Below are positions 1 to 9,476 of a stretch of DNA of 64,000 bases, in pieces. The position numbers and the translations under genes were made by a program. Positions within the stretch are counted from its first letter, which is position 1. Every line of letters begins with the position of its first letter. Under the pieces are notes generated by a model. It was not told where the DNA came from, searched no databases, and saw only the letters and a program-made list of their open reading frames with translations. This DNA comes from Mycobacterium sp. SMC-8 (lineage in GTDB: Bacteria > Actinomycetota > Actinomycetes > Mycobacteriales > Mycobacteriaceae): NCBI RefSeq assembly GCF_025263565.1, contig NZ_CP079865.1, forward strand, positions 2,914,001 through 2,978,000, given 5' to 3'.

Positions 1-531
1 GACAAGCACCCGGCCGACGGAGGCGACGTCGACGTGGTGCTGCTCGACCTGCAGATCGAAGGCCACCGGCCGGACTTCGAGACGCTGTCCAGGCTCGCCG
101 ATCGCGACCAGCGCGTCATCGTGTACTCCCACATCACCGCCGACGAGGTGATCCTGCGGTGTCTGGATCTTGGCGCGGTCACCTACCTGGTGAAGTCGGA
201 AGGCAAGCGCCACCTGATCGAGGCGGTGCACTCGGCGCACACCGCCACGCCCTACGTGGGTCCACGGATGGGCAAGGCCATGCTCAACGACAGCACGGTG
301 GGGCGGATCAAACTCACCGAGCGTGAGAAACAGATCCTGGTCGCGTGGTTCCAGACCGAGAGCAAGGAACTGGTGGCCAAGCGGCTGTTCATCGCGCCGA
401 CCACCGTGCGCACTCATCTGCAGCGGGCGCGGGCCAAATACGCGGGGGTGGGCAGGCCGGCCCCGACGAAGTCGGCGCTGCTGGCGCGCGCGATCGAGGA
501 CGGGATCCTCAGCCTCAACGACCTTTACTAG
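1..531 (+). CDS. LuxR-family response regulator (5' end outside window)
   Basis: This is a two-component response regulator whose first residues lie left of the window. The reading frame is open from base 1. It enters in the third beta strand of a receiver domain, where the Asp of LLDLQ (codon 16 of the window) is the likely phosphoacceptor, and the Lys of TYLVKSE is the conserved receiver lysine. A LuxR-type helix-turn-helix follows, with LTEREKQIL near codon 107 and TTVRTHLQRARAKY as the recognition helix. A GTG at 34 is inside the receiver fold and is not a credible start. The target genes are unknown. The cognate kinase is not in the window, and a 170-base gap with a large hairpin separates it from guaA. 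Confidence 0.85.
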   Translation, partial: DKHPADGGDVDVVLLDLQIEGHRPDFETLSRLADRDQRVIVYSHITADEVILRCLDLGAVTYLVKSEGKRHLIEAVHSAHTATPYVGPRMGKAMLNDSTVGRIKLTEREKQILVAWFQTESKELVAKRLFIAPTTVRTHLQRARAKYAGVGRPAPTKSALLARAIEDGILSLNDLY

Positions 532-701
532 ATTTCGGCCGTTCGGCTGACAGACAGTCCCGCCGGGCGCCGATAGCGTGGCCAGTGCTCGGGGGAGTCA
601 ACGTGATCGCCGGTGGCGAGGCGGTTCGGCAGCGGGGGGTGCGCCGAACCGCGGGAGCGCTCCGGCGATCACGTTGACCGGGCACTCACTAGACTGACCC
701 G
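532..701. other. Gap before guaA holding a two-tier hairpin
   Basis: No gene is visible. Outer arms 597-613 and 662-678 are perfect 17-base reverse complements (outermost bases GTCAACGTGATCG). Inside them, 621-630 and 643-652 form a second perfect 10-base stem (GCGGTTCGGC). The structure ends 23 bases before the guaA start. No T-run follows, so it is not a classical intrinsic terminator in either direction. It could end response-regulator transcription, act as a leader element for guaA, or be a dispersed palindrome. The pairing is directly visible; any role is inference. Confidence 0.75.
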
Positions 702-2261
<1,560 letters not shown>

Positions 2262-2822
2262 TCACGCGCCGAGCGCCATGTCCCAGAACGCGACCTCGTG
2301 GGACAGCACCTCGGCGATGACGTCGTCGTGGTCGGCCGGGGTCGCGAGTTCCTCGAGCGCACGCACGTAGTCGGCGAAACCCGGAGCGGTCCAGTGCTCG
2401 ACGAACTCGCGGTACGGGGACGAGTCCGACGCGGCGGTGGCCCACGCCAGCAGGTAGACCTTCTCGATGACCCACAGCGCCGTGATGGCCGCCTCGTAGG
2501 GCGCAGTGTCGAGGCGCTGCAGCAGTTCCCGGTACTTCAGCGTGGCCGGCAGGGCGGGCTGGTCGGTGTCGATACCGCGCTGCGCCGCCTGCCCGTCGAA
2601 CCAGTCGAGTTCGGACACCAGCGCGGCGCAGCCTCCGGCGAGCGTGGTCTGGGCCGGCCGCGGTGCGCGTGCGAGCAGCCGGGCCTGGAACGTCAGCAGA
2701 TCGGCGACGAACACCGCGTCCTGCACCAGCCACCGGTCGAAGTCCGCGTCGGTGATGGTGCCCTCCCGCACATCGGCGAGGAAACGGTGGCGGGTGGCCG
2801 TGGCCCAGAGTCCGTCAAGCAC
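2262..2822 (-). CDS. TenA/thiaminase-II family protein
   Basis: A 186-residue all-helical protein of the TenA/haem-oxygenase-like fold. The start resembles TenA (LWATATRHRFLADVREG), and TITDADFDRWLVQDAVFV and the C-terminal HEVAFWDMAL fit the family. TenA proteins hydrolyse thiamine breakdown products such as aminopyrimidines for salvage, but many actinobacterial members have no tested activity. The GTG start at 2822 lies 21 bases behind the MerR gene stop, so it is probably the last gene of the SDR-diiron-monooxygenase-MerR operon. Its stop abuts that of guaA tail to tail. No thiamine biosynthesis gene is nearby, so a thiamine role is an inference from the family only. Confidence 0.8.
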   Translation of the reverse strand: MLDGLWATATRHRFLADVREGTITDADFDRWLVQDAVFVADLLTFQARLLARAPRPAQTTLAGGCAALVSELDWFDGQAAQRGIDTDQPALPATLKYRELLQRLDTAPYEAAITALWVIEKVYLLAWATAASDSSPYREFVEHWTAPGFADYVRALEELATPADHDDVIAEVLSHEVAFWDMALGA

Positions 2823-2843
2823 GCCCGGAAGGATACTTGGCGG

Positions 2844-3710
2844 CTATTCGCCGGCGGCCTCTGCCGTCTTCTCGACCAGATCACCGAGCAACTGCGCCAC
2901 CGTGGATTCCACCTGCGACTCGATCGAGAACGCCAGCGTCGCAGCGACGGCGGTCACCGCCTGGGTGCGGAAGCGCACCAGCGTCGTGATCAGCTGGGCG
3001 ACCTCGACGTCGTCGGGCAGGGCCGCGCCGGGGTTGACCTTGTCGACCACCTCTTCGAGGCCGGCCCGCACGAGGATCGCGCTGATCTGGTCGAGCAGGG
3101 GAGTCACCTGCTCATGCAGGTCGATCAATTTGTCCAAAGCCACGCCGTAGTGCCTGATTTCGGTGAATGCCTCCACCAAGGTGGGGCGCACGATGGTGGC
3201 GTGCGCGTCGTCCTCGACCCGGATGATGCCCAGCGCCACCAGCCGGTCGAATCCGGCGTCGTCGTCGATCAGACGCCGCGCCGCGGTCAGCGGCATGCGC
3301 TGCGGCTTCTCGGTGGCCCAGCTGCCCGCGATCGCCGATTCCAGGCCCAGCATGTCGCCGAGATCCTTGCCCTGTTCCCACGCCGAGAGCATCTCCTTGA
3401 CATGGGCGATGTTGTAACCGCGGTCCAGCAGCGAGGTGATCAGCCGCAGCCGCGTCAGATGCGTGTCGTTGAACAGCGCGATCCGGCCCACCCGCAGCGG
3501 CGGGTGCAGCAGACCGCGGTCGCGGTAAACCCGGATGTTGCGCGTCGTGGTGCCCGCGAGCCGCGCGAGGTCGTCGATACGGTACTCGCCGGAATCGGCG
3601 GCGCCGTGCGGCTGTACGGCGGCGTCGAACAGCTGTGACACCGCGTTCTCGACCACGTCGCGCGAGCCGCGTCGGACCCGGCGCAGAATCGTCTGGATGG
3701 GGCCGGACAT
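2844..3710 (-). CDS. MerR-family transcriptional regulator
   Basis: A 288-residue regulator. A winged MerR DNA-binding domain starts near residue 42 (YRIDDLARLAGTTTRNIRVY) with the wing RVGRIALFND. The rest is a long helical effector region with no cysteine cluster, so a metal sensor of the CueR type is unlikely. The first 40 residues form an unusual basic extension. The ATG at 3710 follows the monooxygenase stop by one base, so the two genes are translationally linked. A regulator inside the operon suggests control of the upstream redox genes by a hydrophobic ligand; this is inference. Confidence 0.88.
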   Translation of the reverse strand: MSGPIQTILRRVRRGSRDVVENAVSQLFDAAVQPHGAADSGEYRIDDLARLAGTTTRNIRVYRDRGLLHPPLRVGRIALFNDTHLTRLRLITSLLDRGYNIAHVKEMLSAWEQGKDLGDMLGLESAIAGSWATEKPQRMPLTAARRLIDDDAGFDRLVALGIIRVEDDAHATIVRPTLVEAFTEIRHYGVALDKLIDLHEQVTPLLDQISAILVRAGLEEVVDKVNPGAALPDDVEVAQLITTLVRFRTQAVTAVAATLAFSIESQVESTVAQLLGDLVEKTAEAAGE

Positions 3711-3711
3711 C

Positions 3712-5160
3712 TCAGGCCACCGCGGTGTAATCCTCGGCGCGGAACTGCATCTGTCGACGATACTGCGTCGCGAACCCCGGGTACATCGAGGCGTTGAATC
3801 CGTCGGCGGTCAGATACCAGCTCTGGCAGCCTGACATCCAGGTGGTCTTGGCCAGCCGCCGCTGGATGCGCTCGTTGTAGCGCCGCTGGACGTCGGCTCG
3901 CACATCGAGATAGCGCAGGTTCCGGTTCAGGATCGCGGTGATCGCGTCGACCGCGTAGGCGATCTGGCCTTCGACGTAGACCAGCAGCGAGTTGTGTCCC
4001 GGGCCGGAGTTCGGCCCGGTCATGAAGTACAGGTTCGGATAGCCGTGCGCGCTGGCGCTTTTGTAGGCCTCGGCGTGGTCGGCCCAGTCCTGCTGCAGCG
4101 ACCGGCCGCCCAGGCCCGTGACCGGAAACGGGGGGCCGGACAGATGGACGTCGTAGCCGGTGGCGAAGACGATCGCGTCGAGATGGTGCTCGACGCCGTC
4201 GCTGGTGCGGATTCCCGCGGGGCTCAACGTGGCGATCGGCCAGTCGATCAGCTTGCAGTTGTCACGCTGAAGCGCGGGGTAGTAGTCGCTGGAGATCAGC
4301 ATCCGCTTGCAGCCCGGGGTGAAGTCGGGGGTGAGCTGGCGACGCATCCACGGGTCCCTGACCTGTTGACGCAGATGGGCTTTGCCCAACTGGGCGACCA
4401 GACCACTCATCGGGGTGTTCCACACCAGTGCCGCCGCGCTCGCCTCATGCCCCCAGTACAGGGCCTGGCGGGCGATCTCCTGGGCGGCAGGGACTTTAGC
4501 GAACAGCGTCTGCACCGCCGTGGGCATCGGGAGATCCAGGCGCGGCAGCACCCAGCCCGGGGTGCGCTGAAAGACCTTGACGAAGGCGGCCGTCTTGACC
4601 AGCTCCGGAACGATCTGCACCGCGCTCGCGCCGGTGCCGATCACCGCGACACGCTTGCCGGCGAAGTCGTAGTCGTGGTCCCACGATGCGCTGTGGATCT
4701 TGCGGCCACGGTAGGTGTCGATGCCGCGGATCTCGGGGAAGCTGTGGTCCGCCAACGGTCCTGAGGCCAGCACCACCGTCCGGGCCTGGAACCGCTTGCG
4801 CCGCTTGGTGCTCACCGTCCACACGCCGGTCTGATCGTCGAACTTCAGGCCGGTGACCTCGGTGCCGAACCGGATCAGCGGGGTCAGGCCGTGCTGGTCG
4901 GCCATGTCCTCGATGTGCCGGAGGATCTCCGCCCCCGACGGGTACGCCCGTGACCATGACGGGTTCTTGACGAAGGAGAACGAGTACAGCAGCGACGGGA
5001 TGTCGCACGCTACACCGGGATAGGTGTTGTCGCGCCAGGTTCCGCCGACCCGGTGTCCGCGCTCGACGATGACGATGTCCTCGACGCCGGCCTGCCGAAG
5101 CTTGATGGCGGTGCCCAGCCCGGTGAATCCGGCGCCGACGATCAGGGTGTCGTGAATCAT
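3712..5160 (-). CDS. FAD-dependent monooxygenase (Baeyer-Villiger/EthA-like)
   Basis: A 482-residue class B flavoprotein monooxygenase that should use NADPH and O2 to oxygenate a ketone or similar lipophilic substrate. It has the FAD Rossmann motif GAGFTG at residues 8-13 and the NADP Rossmann motif GTGAS in the middle. The Baeyer-Villiger fingerprint is present with Tyr replacing the first Phe (YRGRKIHSASWD). The reading frame is open further upstream, but ATG 5160 gives the standard N-terminus (MIHDTLIVGAGFTG) and lies one base after the diiron gene stop. The operon context (SDR plus diiron protein) suggests degradation or modification of a steroid, terpene or fatty compound. The substrate is unknown. 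Confidence 0.92.
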   Translation of the reverse strand: MIHDTLIVGAGFTGLGTAIKLRQAGVEDIVIVERGHRVGGTWRDNTYPGVACDIPSLLYSFSFVKNPSWSRAYPSGAEILRHIEDMADQHGLTPLIRFGTEVTGLKFDDQTGVWTVSTKRRKRFQARTVVLASGPLADHSFPEIRGIDTYRGRKIHSASWDHDYDFAGKRVAVIGTGASAVQIVPELVKTAAFVKVFQRTPGWVLPRLDLPMPTAVQTLFAKVPAAQEIARQALYWGHEASAAALVWNTPMSGLVAQLGKAHLRQQVRDPWMRRQLTPDFTPGCKRMLISSDYYPALQRDNCKLIDWPIATLSPAGIRTSDGVEHHLDAIVFATGYDVHLSGPPFPVTGLGGRSLQQDWADHAEAYKSASAHGYPNLYFMTGPNSGPGHNSLLVYVEGQIAYAVDAITAILNRNLRYLDVRADVQRRYNERIQRRLAKTTWMSGCQSWYLTADGFNASMYPGFATQYRRQMQFRAEDYTAVA

Positions 5161-5161
5161 G

Positions 5162-6081
5162 TCAGGCGGCTGGCTCGTGGGTGAGTTCTGTGAACCAGCT
5201 CGGGATCGGCTTGAGCAGAGCCCGGGGATACAGGTCGGACAGTCGGACCATCGTGTTGGCCAGCAGGTGATACGGATGGCGCGGTTTGACGACCATCGCG
5301 GCGTGCCGGCGAAGCACCCGGTAGGTGGGCACCCTGGACGTGAATTCCCCACGTTCACCCAGGGTCTGGAATCGCTTGACCGCGTTGTACAGCCGCTCCG
5401 GCTCCAACCCCATACCGACGATCTCATTGCGGATGCGGTTGAGCAGCGGGATGTACATGACCGCGCCGATGATCAGGCCGGGGGTGGCGACATTGCCCAC
5501 GAATTCGATGGCCAGGCGACGGGCATCGGCGTGGCCGATCATGTTCAGAACCTCGAAATCGACGGCGATGTGCCGGGATTCGTCGTTGTTGATCTTCTCG
5601 AACACCTGGTGGCAGACAGGATCGTCGACCTCCTCGAGCAGGAACTTCAGCAGTGCGCCGTCCAGTGCCACCTCCAGCATCGGGATCACGGTGCCCAGGA
5701 TCGACAACGACATGCCGTCGGCGTAGGTGTCCAGCCAGTCCATCGCCAGCCGGATGTTGACGTTCGGTTCGGGCATTTCCCCGTCGTCAAGCATGCCCCA
5801 CCGTTTCATCAGCGCGAGTTCGGCATTGGCGTGCCGCTGCTCCTCGGCATGGAATAGCGGTAGATCTCGGCGATCGTCGGGGTCGGTGCCTTCTTGGCCA
5901 GCGCGGCGAAACCCCGTGCCCCGATGTTCTCGATCCAGCACAGGTCGGCCATGAACGCCTTGAGCTTCGGGCGCTGTTCGTCGGTGATCTTCTCGGCCCC
6001 CGGAGCGTCCCAGTCGATGTCGGCCAGGGCCCACTGCCTGTCCTTGATCTTCGCCAGCATCGAATCCATATCCATGGCCAT
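5162..6081 (-). pseudogene. Diiron (predicted metal-dependent hydrolase family) protein, frameshifted
   Basis: The gene encodes a ferritin-like helical protein of the PF10118 type, about 306 residues when repaired. The first part (start ATG 6081, MAMDMDSMLAKIKDRQW) runs to EIYRY. The rest (HAEEQRHANAELALMKRWG onward) is one frame away. At 5851-5855 the coding strand reads TATTCCATG where TATTTCCATG would restore F-H-A-E-E, so one T seems lost from a short T-run. The repaired protein has two ExxH metal motifs (EQRH and ESRH), as expected for a carboxylate-bridged diiron site. It sits 11 bases after the SDR and one base before the monooxygenase. The lesion is either a real recent mutation or a sequencing error; both halves are otherwise intact. 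Confidence 0.85.
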
Positions 6082-6092
6082 GAGAGTCCTCT

Positions 6093-6929
6093 TCAGGTGG
6101 TGAGACGGGCGGCTATACCGGCGGCTCGGGTGAATACGGTAGGGGTGAGACGTTTGACGCCCCAGCCGATTCGGGCCTCCGGCTGGGGCATGCAATACAG
6201 GCCGCCCCGGTCGAGGGTGTCCAGCGCGCTGCGGGCGACGCGGGCGGCCGAGAATCCCGTCCACCGCATCAACTGCTCGGCGAATCGGCTGGTCTCGGTG
6301 GAGATCCGGCCCGACGCCACGATGCTGGTCTTGACGAACGTCGGGCACAGCACCGTGACGTTCACCCCGGTTCCGGCGAGTTCGGCGGCCAGGGTCTCCG
6401 ACAGCGACAGTGTGCCGGCCTTGCTGACGTTGTAGGCCGCCATGCCGGGGGCGGCGCCGAACGCCGCCGCGGAGGCGACGTTGATGATGCCGGCGGGACG
6501 GCCGGCATCCCGCAGGATCGGGGCGAACACGTGGCAGCCGTGGATGGGGCCCCACAGGTTGACGTTCAGCACCCAGGTCCAGTCGTCGAGGTCGGTGTCA
6601 CCGATGAAGGCCCCGCCTGCGCCGACGCCCGCGTTGTTGATCACCAGGGTCGGGGGTCCGCCGAACCACGAGTGCGCCTCCTCGGCAAGGCTGTACACCT
6701 GGCCGATATCGGTGACGTCGCATGGTGCCGGCTTGGCCTGGCCGCCGTCTGCGGTGATGGCTGCGGCGGTCTGCCGGGCTGCCTCGACGTCGATGTCGCT
6801 GCACACCACCCGGCCGCCGCGGCGCGCCAGTTCGGCGGCGAACGCGGCGCCGATCCCGCTTCCCGCGCCGGTGATCACCGCATCGGCGCGGTGTGTTCGC
6901 TTCGCTCCGAAGAGAGCCGTCGAGAGCAC
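6093..6929 (-). CDS. Short-chain dehydrogenase/reductase
   Basis: A classical SDR of about 278 residues using NAD(P). It has the cofactor motif [14 protein letters not shown], the NNAG motif, a catalytic Ser in NVASAAAFG and the YxxxK motif in AYNVSKAG. The frame is open back to ATG 6971, but that codon lies inside a perfect palindrome that looks like an operator. I prefer GTG 6929, which leaves a normal short N-terminus. It is the first gene of the minus-strand operon with the diiron protein and monooxygenase, so it may oxidise an alcohol to the ketone that the monooxygenase attacks. That order of reactions is inference. Confidence 0.85.
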   Translation of the reverse strand: MLSTALFGAKRTHRADAVITGAGSGIGAAFAAELARRGGRVVCSDIDVEAARQTAAAITADGGQAKPAPCDVTDIGQVYSLAEEAHSWFGGPPTLVINNAGVGAGGAFIGDTDLDDWTWVLNVNLWGPIHGCHVFAPILRDAGRPAGIINVASAAAFGAAPGMAAYNVSKAGTLSLSETLAAELAGTGVNVTVLCPTFVKTSIVASGRISTETSRFAEQLMRWTGFSAARVARSALDTLDRGGLYCMPQPEARIGWGVKRLTPTVFTRAAGIAARLTT

Positions 6930-6951
6930 GACACGGATACAACTCCCAATG

Positions 6952-6971
6952 GTGACATTTGTCAATGTCAC
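6952..6971. promoter_or_regulatory. Palindromic operator upstream of the SDR operon
   Basis: A perfect inverted repeat, GTGACAT, 6-base spacer, ATGTCAC (6952-6971). It overlaps a second dyad TGACA-TT-TGTCA (6953-6964). The geometry suits a dimeric TetR- or GntR-like repressor, or the operon's own MerR protein. It lies just ahead of the SDR and about 75 bases before the LexA box of the divergent imuA' gene. The palindrome is seen directly; the binding protein is inferred. Confidence 0.65.
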
Positions 6972-7043
6972 ATTTTTAAATGGCAGCGATGGCGCTTCCG
7001 GTCATGTTGACGCTTGTCGGTGGGCGGGTGTTTACTGGCTACA

Positions 7044-7059
7044 TCGAACAAAGTTTCGA
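7044..7059 (+). promoter_or_regulatory. LexA (SOS) box of imuA'-imuB
   Basis: TCGAAC-AAAG-TTTCGA matches the mycobacterial LexA site TCGAAC-N4-GTTCGA with one mismatch. It sits 36 bases before the imuA' GTG start, as expected for DNA-damage induction of this cassette. Confidence 0.85.
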
Positions 7060-7095
7060 ACAGTGGATGGTTCGGATGGGGTGAAAGGTGCTGTT

Positions 7096-7797
7096 GTGAC
7101 GACGCCAAAGAGCCGGACCCGGTGCGCCGTCACCCGTGCTGAGCAGGTGGAACAGCTTCGCAAGCAGATGGCGTCGGTGTCGGGCAAGGTGGGCGGCTCG
7201 CGCCGGATGGCGACGCCCGACCCGGCGCTGTCACCCGCTCCGGATTCTTTGCTGCCGAGGTCCGAATCGCTGGCTGAAGTGCTTCCCGAATCGTTGCCCC
7301 GCGGCACGGTGGCGGTCCTGTCGGGGGCCAGATCGTTGCAACTTCGGATGGTCGCGGCGGTGACCGCCGAGGGCGGCCATGTGGCGATCATCGGTCAGCC
7401 CGACGTCGGACTGCTGGCGGCGGTGGAGATGGGGGCCGACCTGAGCAGGATCGCGGTCATCCCGGAGCCGGGGGCCGATCCGGTCGAGGTGGCCGCGGTG
7501 CTGATGGACGGGATGGATCTGGTGGTGCTCGGGCTGGGCGGCCGGCGAGTGCCCCCGAGCAGGGCCAGGGCGGTGGTGGCCCGGGCCCGTCAGCGGGGGT
7601 GCACGCTGCTGGTCACCGATGGTGACTGGCAGGGGGCCTCCGCGCGGCTGGAGGCCAGGGTCAGCGGGTACGAGATCGCGGGAGGGCAGGAGGACGGGGT
7701 GCCCACCCCGGGGTGCGGACGGATCAGCCGGGTGCGGCTGTCGATGCGTGCCCGGGGCCGGTTCGTCGGCCGTCCGGCGCGCGCCGTGGGTGGGTGA
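7096..7797 (+). CDS. imuA: ImuA' mutasome protein (RecA-like accessory)
   Basis: A 233-residue protein that acts with ImuB and DnaE2 in damage-induced mutagenic translesion synthesis. It begins at GTG 7096 ([10 protein letters not shown]). An in-frame GTG at 7081 is an alternative. The fold resembles a cut-down RecA/SulA relative: [20 protein letters not shown] occupies the P-loop position but lacks a clear GKT. It ends four bases before the imuB start, so the two are co-translated. A LexA box lies upstream. Identification rests on position next to imuB and overall similarity to Rv3395c-type proteins as I recall them. Confidence 0.9.
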   Translation: MTTPKSRTRCAVTRAEQVEQLRKQMASVSGKVGGSRRMATPDPALSPAPDSLLPRSESLAEVLPESLPRGTVAVLSGARSLQLRMVAAVTAEGGHVAIIGQPDVGLLAAVEMGADLSRIAVIPEPGADPVEVAAVLMDGMDLVVLGLGGRRVPPSRARAVVARARQRGCTLLVTDGDWQGASARLEARVSGYEIAGGQEDGVPTPGCGRISRVRLSMRARGRFVGRPARAVGG

Positions 7798-7801
7798 AGC
7801 G

Positions 7802-9373
7802 GTGAGTGCGTCCAGGGTGTTGGCGCTCTGGTGCATGGACTGGCCCGCCGTCGCCGCCGCAGCGGCCGCCGGTCTGTCCCCGACCGTGCCGATCGCGGTC
7901 ACCCTGGCCAACCGGGTCATCGCCTGCTCGGCGGCGGCACGCGCGCTGGGGGTGCGCCGGGGGTTGCGGCGCCGGGAGTCGCAGGCCCGGTGCCCGGAGT
8001 TGCACGTCGTCACCGCCGATCCGGCCCGGGATGCCAGGCACTTCGAGAACGTCACGACCGCCGTGGATGACCTCGTGCCCCGGGCGGAGGTGTTGCGGCC
8101 GGGCCTGCTGGCGTTGTCGGTGCGCGGTGCGGCCCGGTACTTCGGATCCGAGCAGACCGCCGCCGAGCGGTTGGTCGACGCGGTGGCCGCAGCGGGCGCC
8201 GAATGTCAGGTCGGGGTCGCCGACCAGCTGCCCACCGCGGTCTTCGCCGCCCGGGCGGGGCGGATCATCGGCGCGGGGGAGGACGCGGCGTTCCTGTCCG
8301 GGCTGTCCATCCGGCAGCTGGCCACCGAGCCGAGCCTCGCGCCTGCCCCGCGCGAGGATCTAACAGACCTGTTGTGGCGCATGGGAATACGGACCATCGG
8401 TCAGTTCGCCGGACTGTCGCGCAGCGATGTGGCCTCCCGGTTCGGCGCCGACGCGGTCGCGGCGCACCGCATCGCGCGCGGGGAGCCCGCCCGCGGACCG
8501 TCGGGGCGGGAGCCCGAGGCCGAACTCGACGCGGTGATGAACTGCGAGCCGCCGATCGACCGGGTCGACGCGGCCGCGTTCGCCGGGCGGTCGCTGGCCG
8601 GCGAACTGCACCGCAGCCTGGAGGCCGCGGGCGTGGGATGCACCCGGTTGGCTATCCACGCCGTGACCGCCGCGGGGCAGGAGCTCGAACGCGTCTGGCG
8701 CTGCGCGGAGCCGCTGACCGAGGACGCCACCGCTGACCGGGTGCGCTGGCAACTCGACGGATGGCTGAATCGCCGCAACCCGCAGGACCGGCCCACGGCG
8801 CCGATCACGGTGCTGCGGCTGCGGCCGGTGGAGGTGGTGTCGGCCGAGGCGCTGCAACTGCCGCTGTGGGGAGGTGTCGGAGAGGAGGACAGGCTGCGGG
8901 CCCGACGGGCGCTGGTGCGGGTACAGGGGTTGCTCGGTCCCGAGGCGGTCAAGGTGCCGGTGCTCAGCGGTGGCCGCGGGCCGGCCGAGCGCATCACCTT
9001 CACCCCGCTCGGCGATGAGCTTGTGCCGCAGTCGGATCCGAACCAGCCGTGGCCCGGGCGGTTACCCGAGCCGTCGCCGACGGTGCTGCTCGACGACCCT
9101 GTCGAACTGTTCGACGCCCAAGGCGACGCGGTGCGAGTCACCGGTCGCGGGTTGTTCTCCACGGCCCCGGTGCGACTGAACGCGCCGGGGCGCTCCGGCC
9201 GGTTGTCGTGGTGGGCGGGTCCCTGGCCGGTCGACGAGCGATGGTGGGATCCGGCCTCGGCCAAAGCCGGCAGGACCGCGAGGGTGCAGGTGCTGCTCGA
9301 CGCTGACCCGGCGCAGGCGCTGCTGCTGTGTTACCGGCAACGCCGGTGGTACCTGGAAGGAGTGTACGAGTAG
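7802..9373 (+). CDS. imuB: ImuB, Y-family polymerase-like mutasome hub
   Basis: A 523-residue Y-family polymerase homologue that is thought not to polymerise but to bridge DnaE2, ImuA' and the beta clamp. The N-terminus reads VLALWCMDWPAVAAA where true Y-family polymerases carry the metal-binding acidic signature. A helix-hairpin-helix region (LLWRMGIRTIGQFAGL) and little-finger domain follow. The beta-clamp peptide QLPLW lies at about residue 351, as in ImuB of other mycobacteria. Start GTG 7802 follows the imuA' stop by four bases. It should be SOS-induced from the LexA box at 7044. Confidence 0.95.
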   Translation: MSASRVLALWCMDWPAVAAAAAAGLSPTVPIAVTLANRVIACSAAARALGVRRGLRRRESQARCPELHVVTADPARDARHFENVTTAVDDLVPRAEVLRPGLLALSVRGAARYFGSEQTAAERLVDAVAAAGAECQVGVADQLPTAVFAARAGRIIGAGEDAAFLSGLSIRQLATEPSLAPAPREDLTDLLWRMGIRTIGQFAGLSRSDVASRFGADAVAAHRIARGEPARGPSGREPEAELDAVMNCEPPIDRVDAAAFAGRSLAGELHRSLEAAGVGCTRLAIHAVTAAGQELERVWRCAEPLTEDATADRVRWQLDGWLNRRNPQDRPTAPITVLRLRPVEVVSAEALQLPLWGGVGEEDRLRARRALVRVQGLLGPEAVKVPVLSGGRGPAERITFTPLGDELVPQSDPNQPWPGRLPEPSPTVLLDDPVELFDAQGDAVRVTGRGLFSTAPVRLNAPGRSGRLSWWAGPWPVDERWWDPASAKAGRTARVQVLLDADPAQALLLCYRQRRWYLEGVYE

Positions 9374-9434
9374 CAAGGCCCAGGTCTGCCCGTATTCCAC
9401 CGCCACCCGCGGCAACATCGACGTCAGGCTCGTC

Positions 9435-9476
9435 GTCACCGACGACTGACACCGGGTCACCGACGACTGACACCGG
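9435..9476. repeat. 21-bp tandem duplication over the iunH stop codon
   Basis: Two perfect adjacent copies of a 21-base unit (9435-9455, 9456-9476; GTCACCGACGACTGACACCG plus G). The second copy encodes the last residues GVSRR and stop of the nucleoside hydrolase on the minus strand. The first is the same sequence repeated just past the stop. It parallels the stop-spanning repeats at 19784 and 46967. Confidence 0.9.

Noticed and set aside
597..678. Purine riboswitch upstream of guaA
   Set aside because: The symmetric hairpin lacks the three-way junction with conserved loops of a guanine aptamer.
2298..3638. Long plus-strand frame over the TenA and MerR genes
   Set aside because: Composition is His/Arg/Gln-rich antisense shadow; the minus-strand genes have clear domains.
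3712..5427. Longer monooxygenase starting upstream at 5427
   Set aside because: The extra 89 residues overlap the diiron gene in another frame and lack family character; ATG 5160 gives the canonical FAD-binding N-terminus.
5162..6081. Programmed frameshifting as an explanation of the diiron lesion
   Set aside because: There is no slippery heptamer or downstream pseudoknot that I can see; a lost T is simpler.
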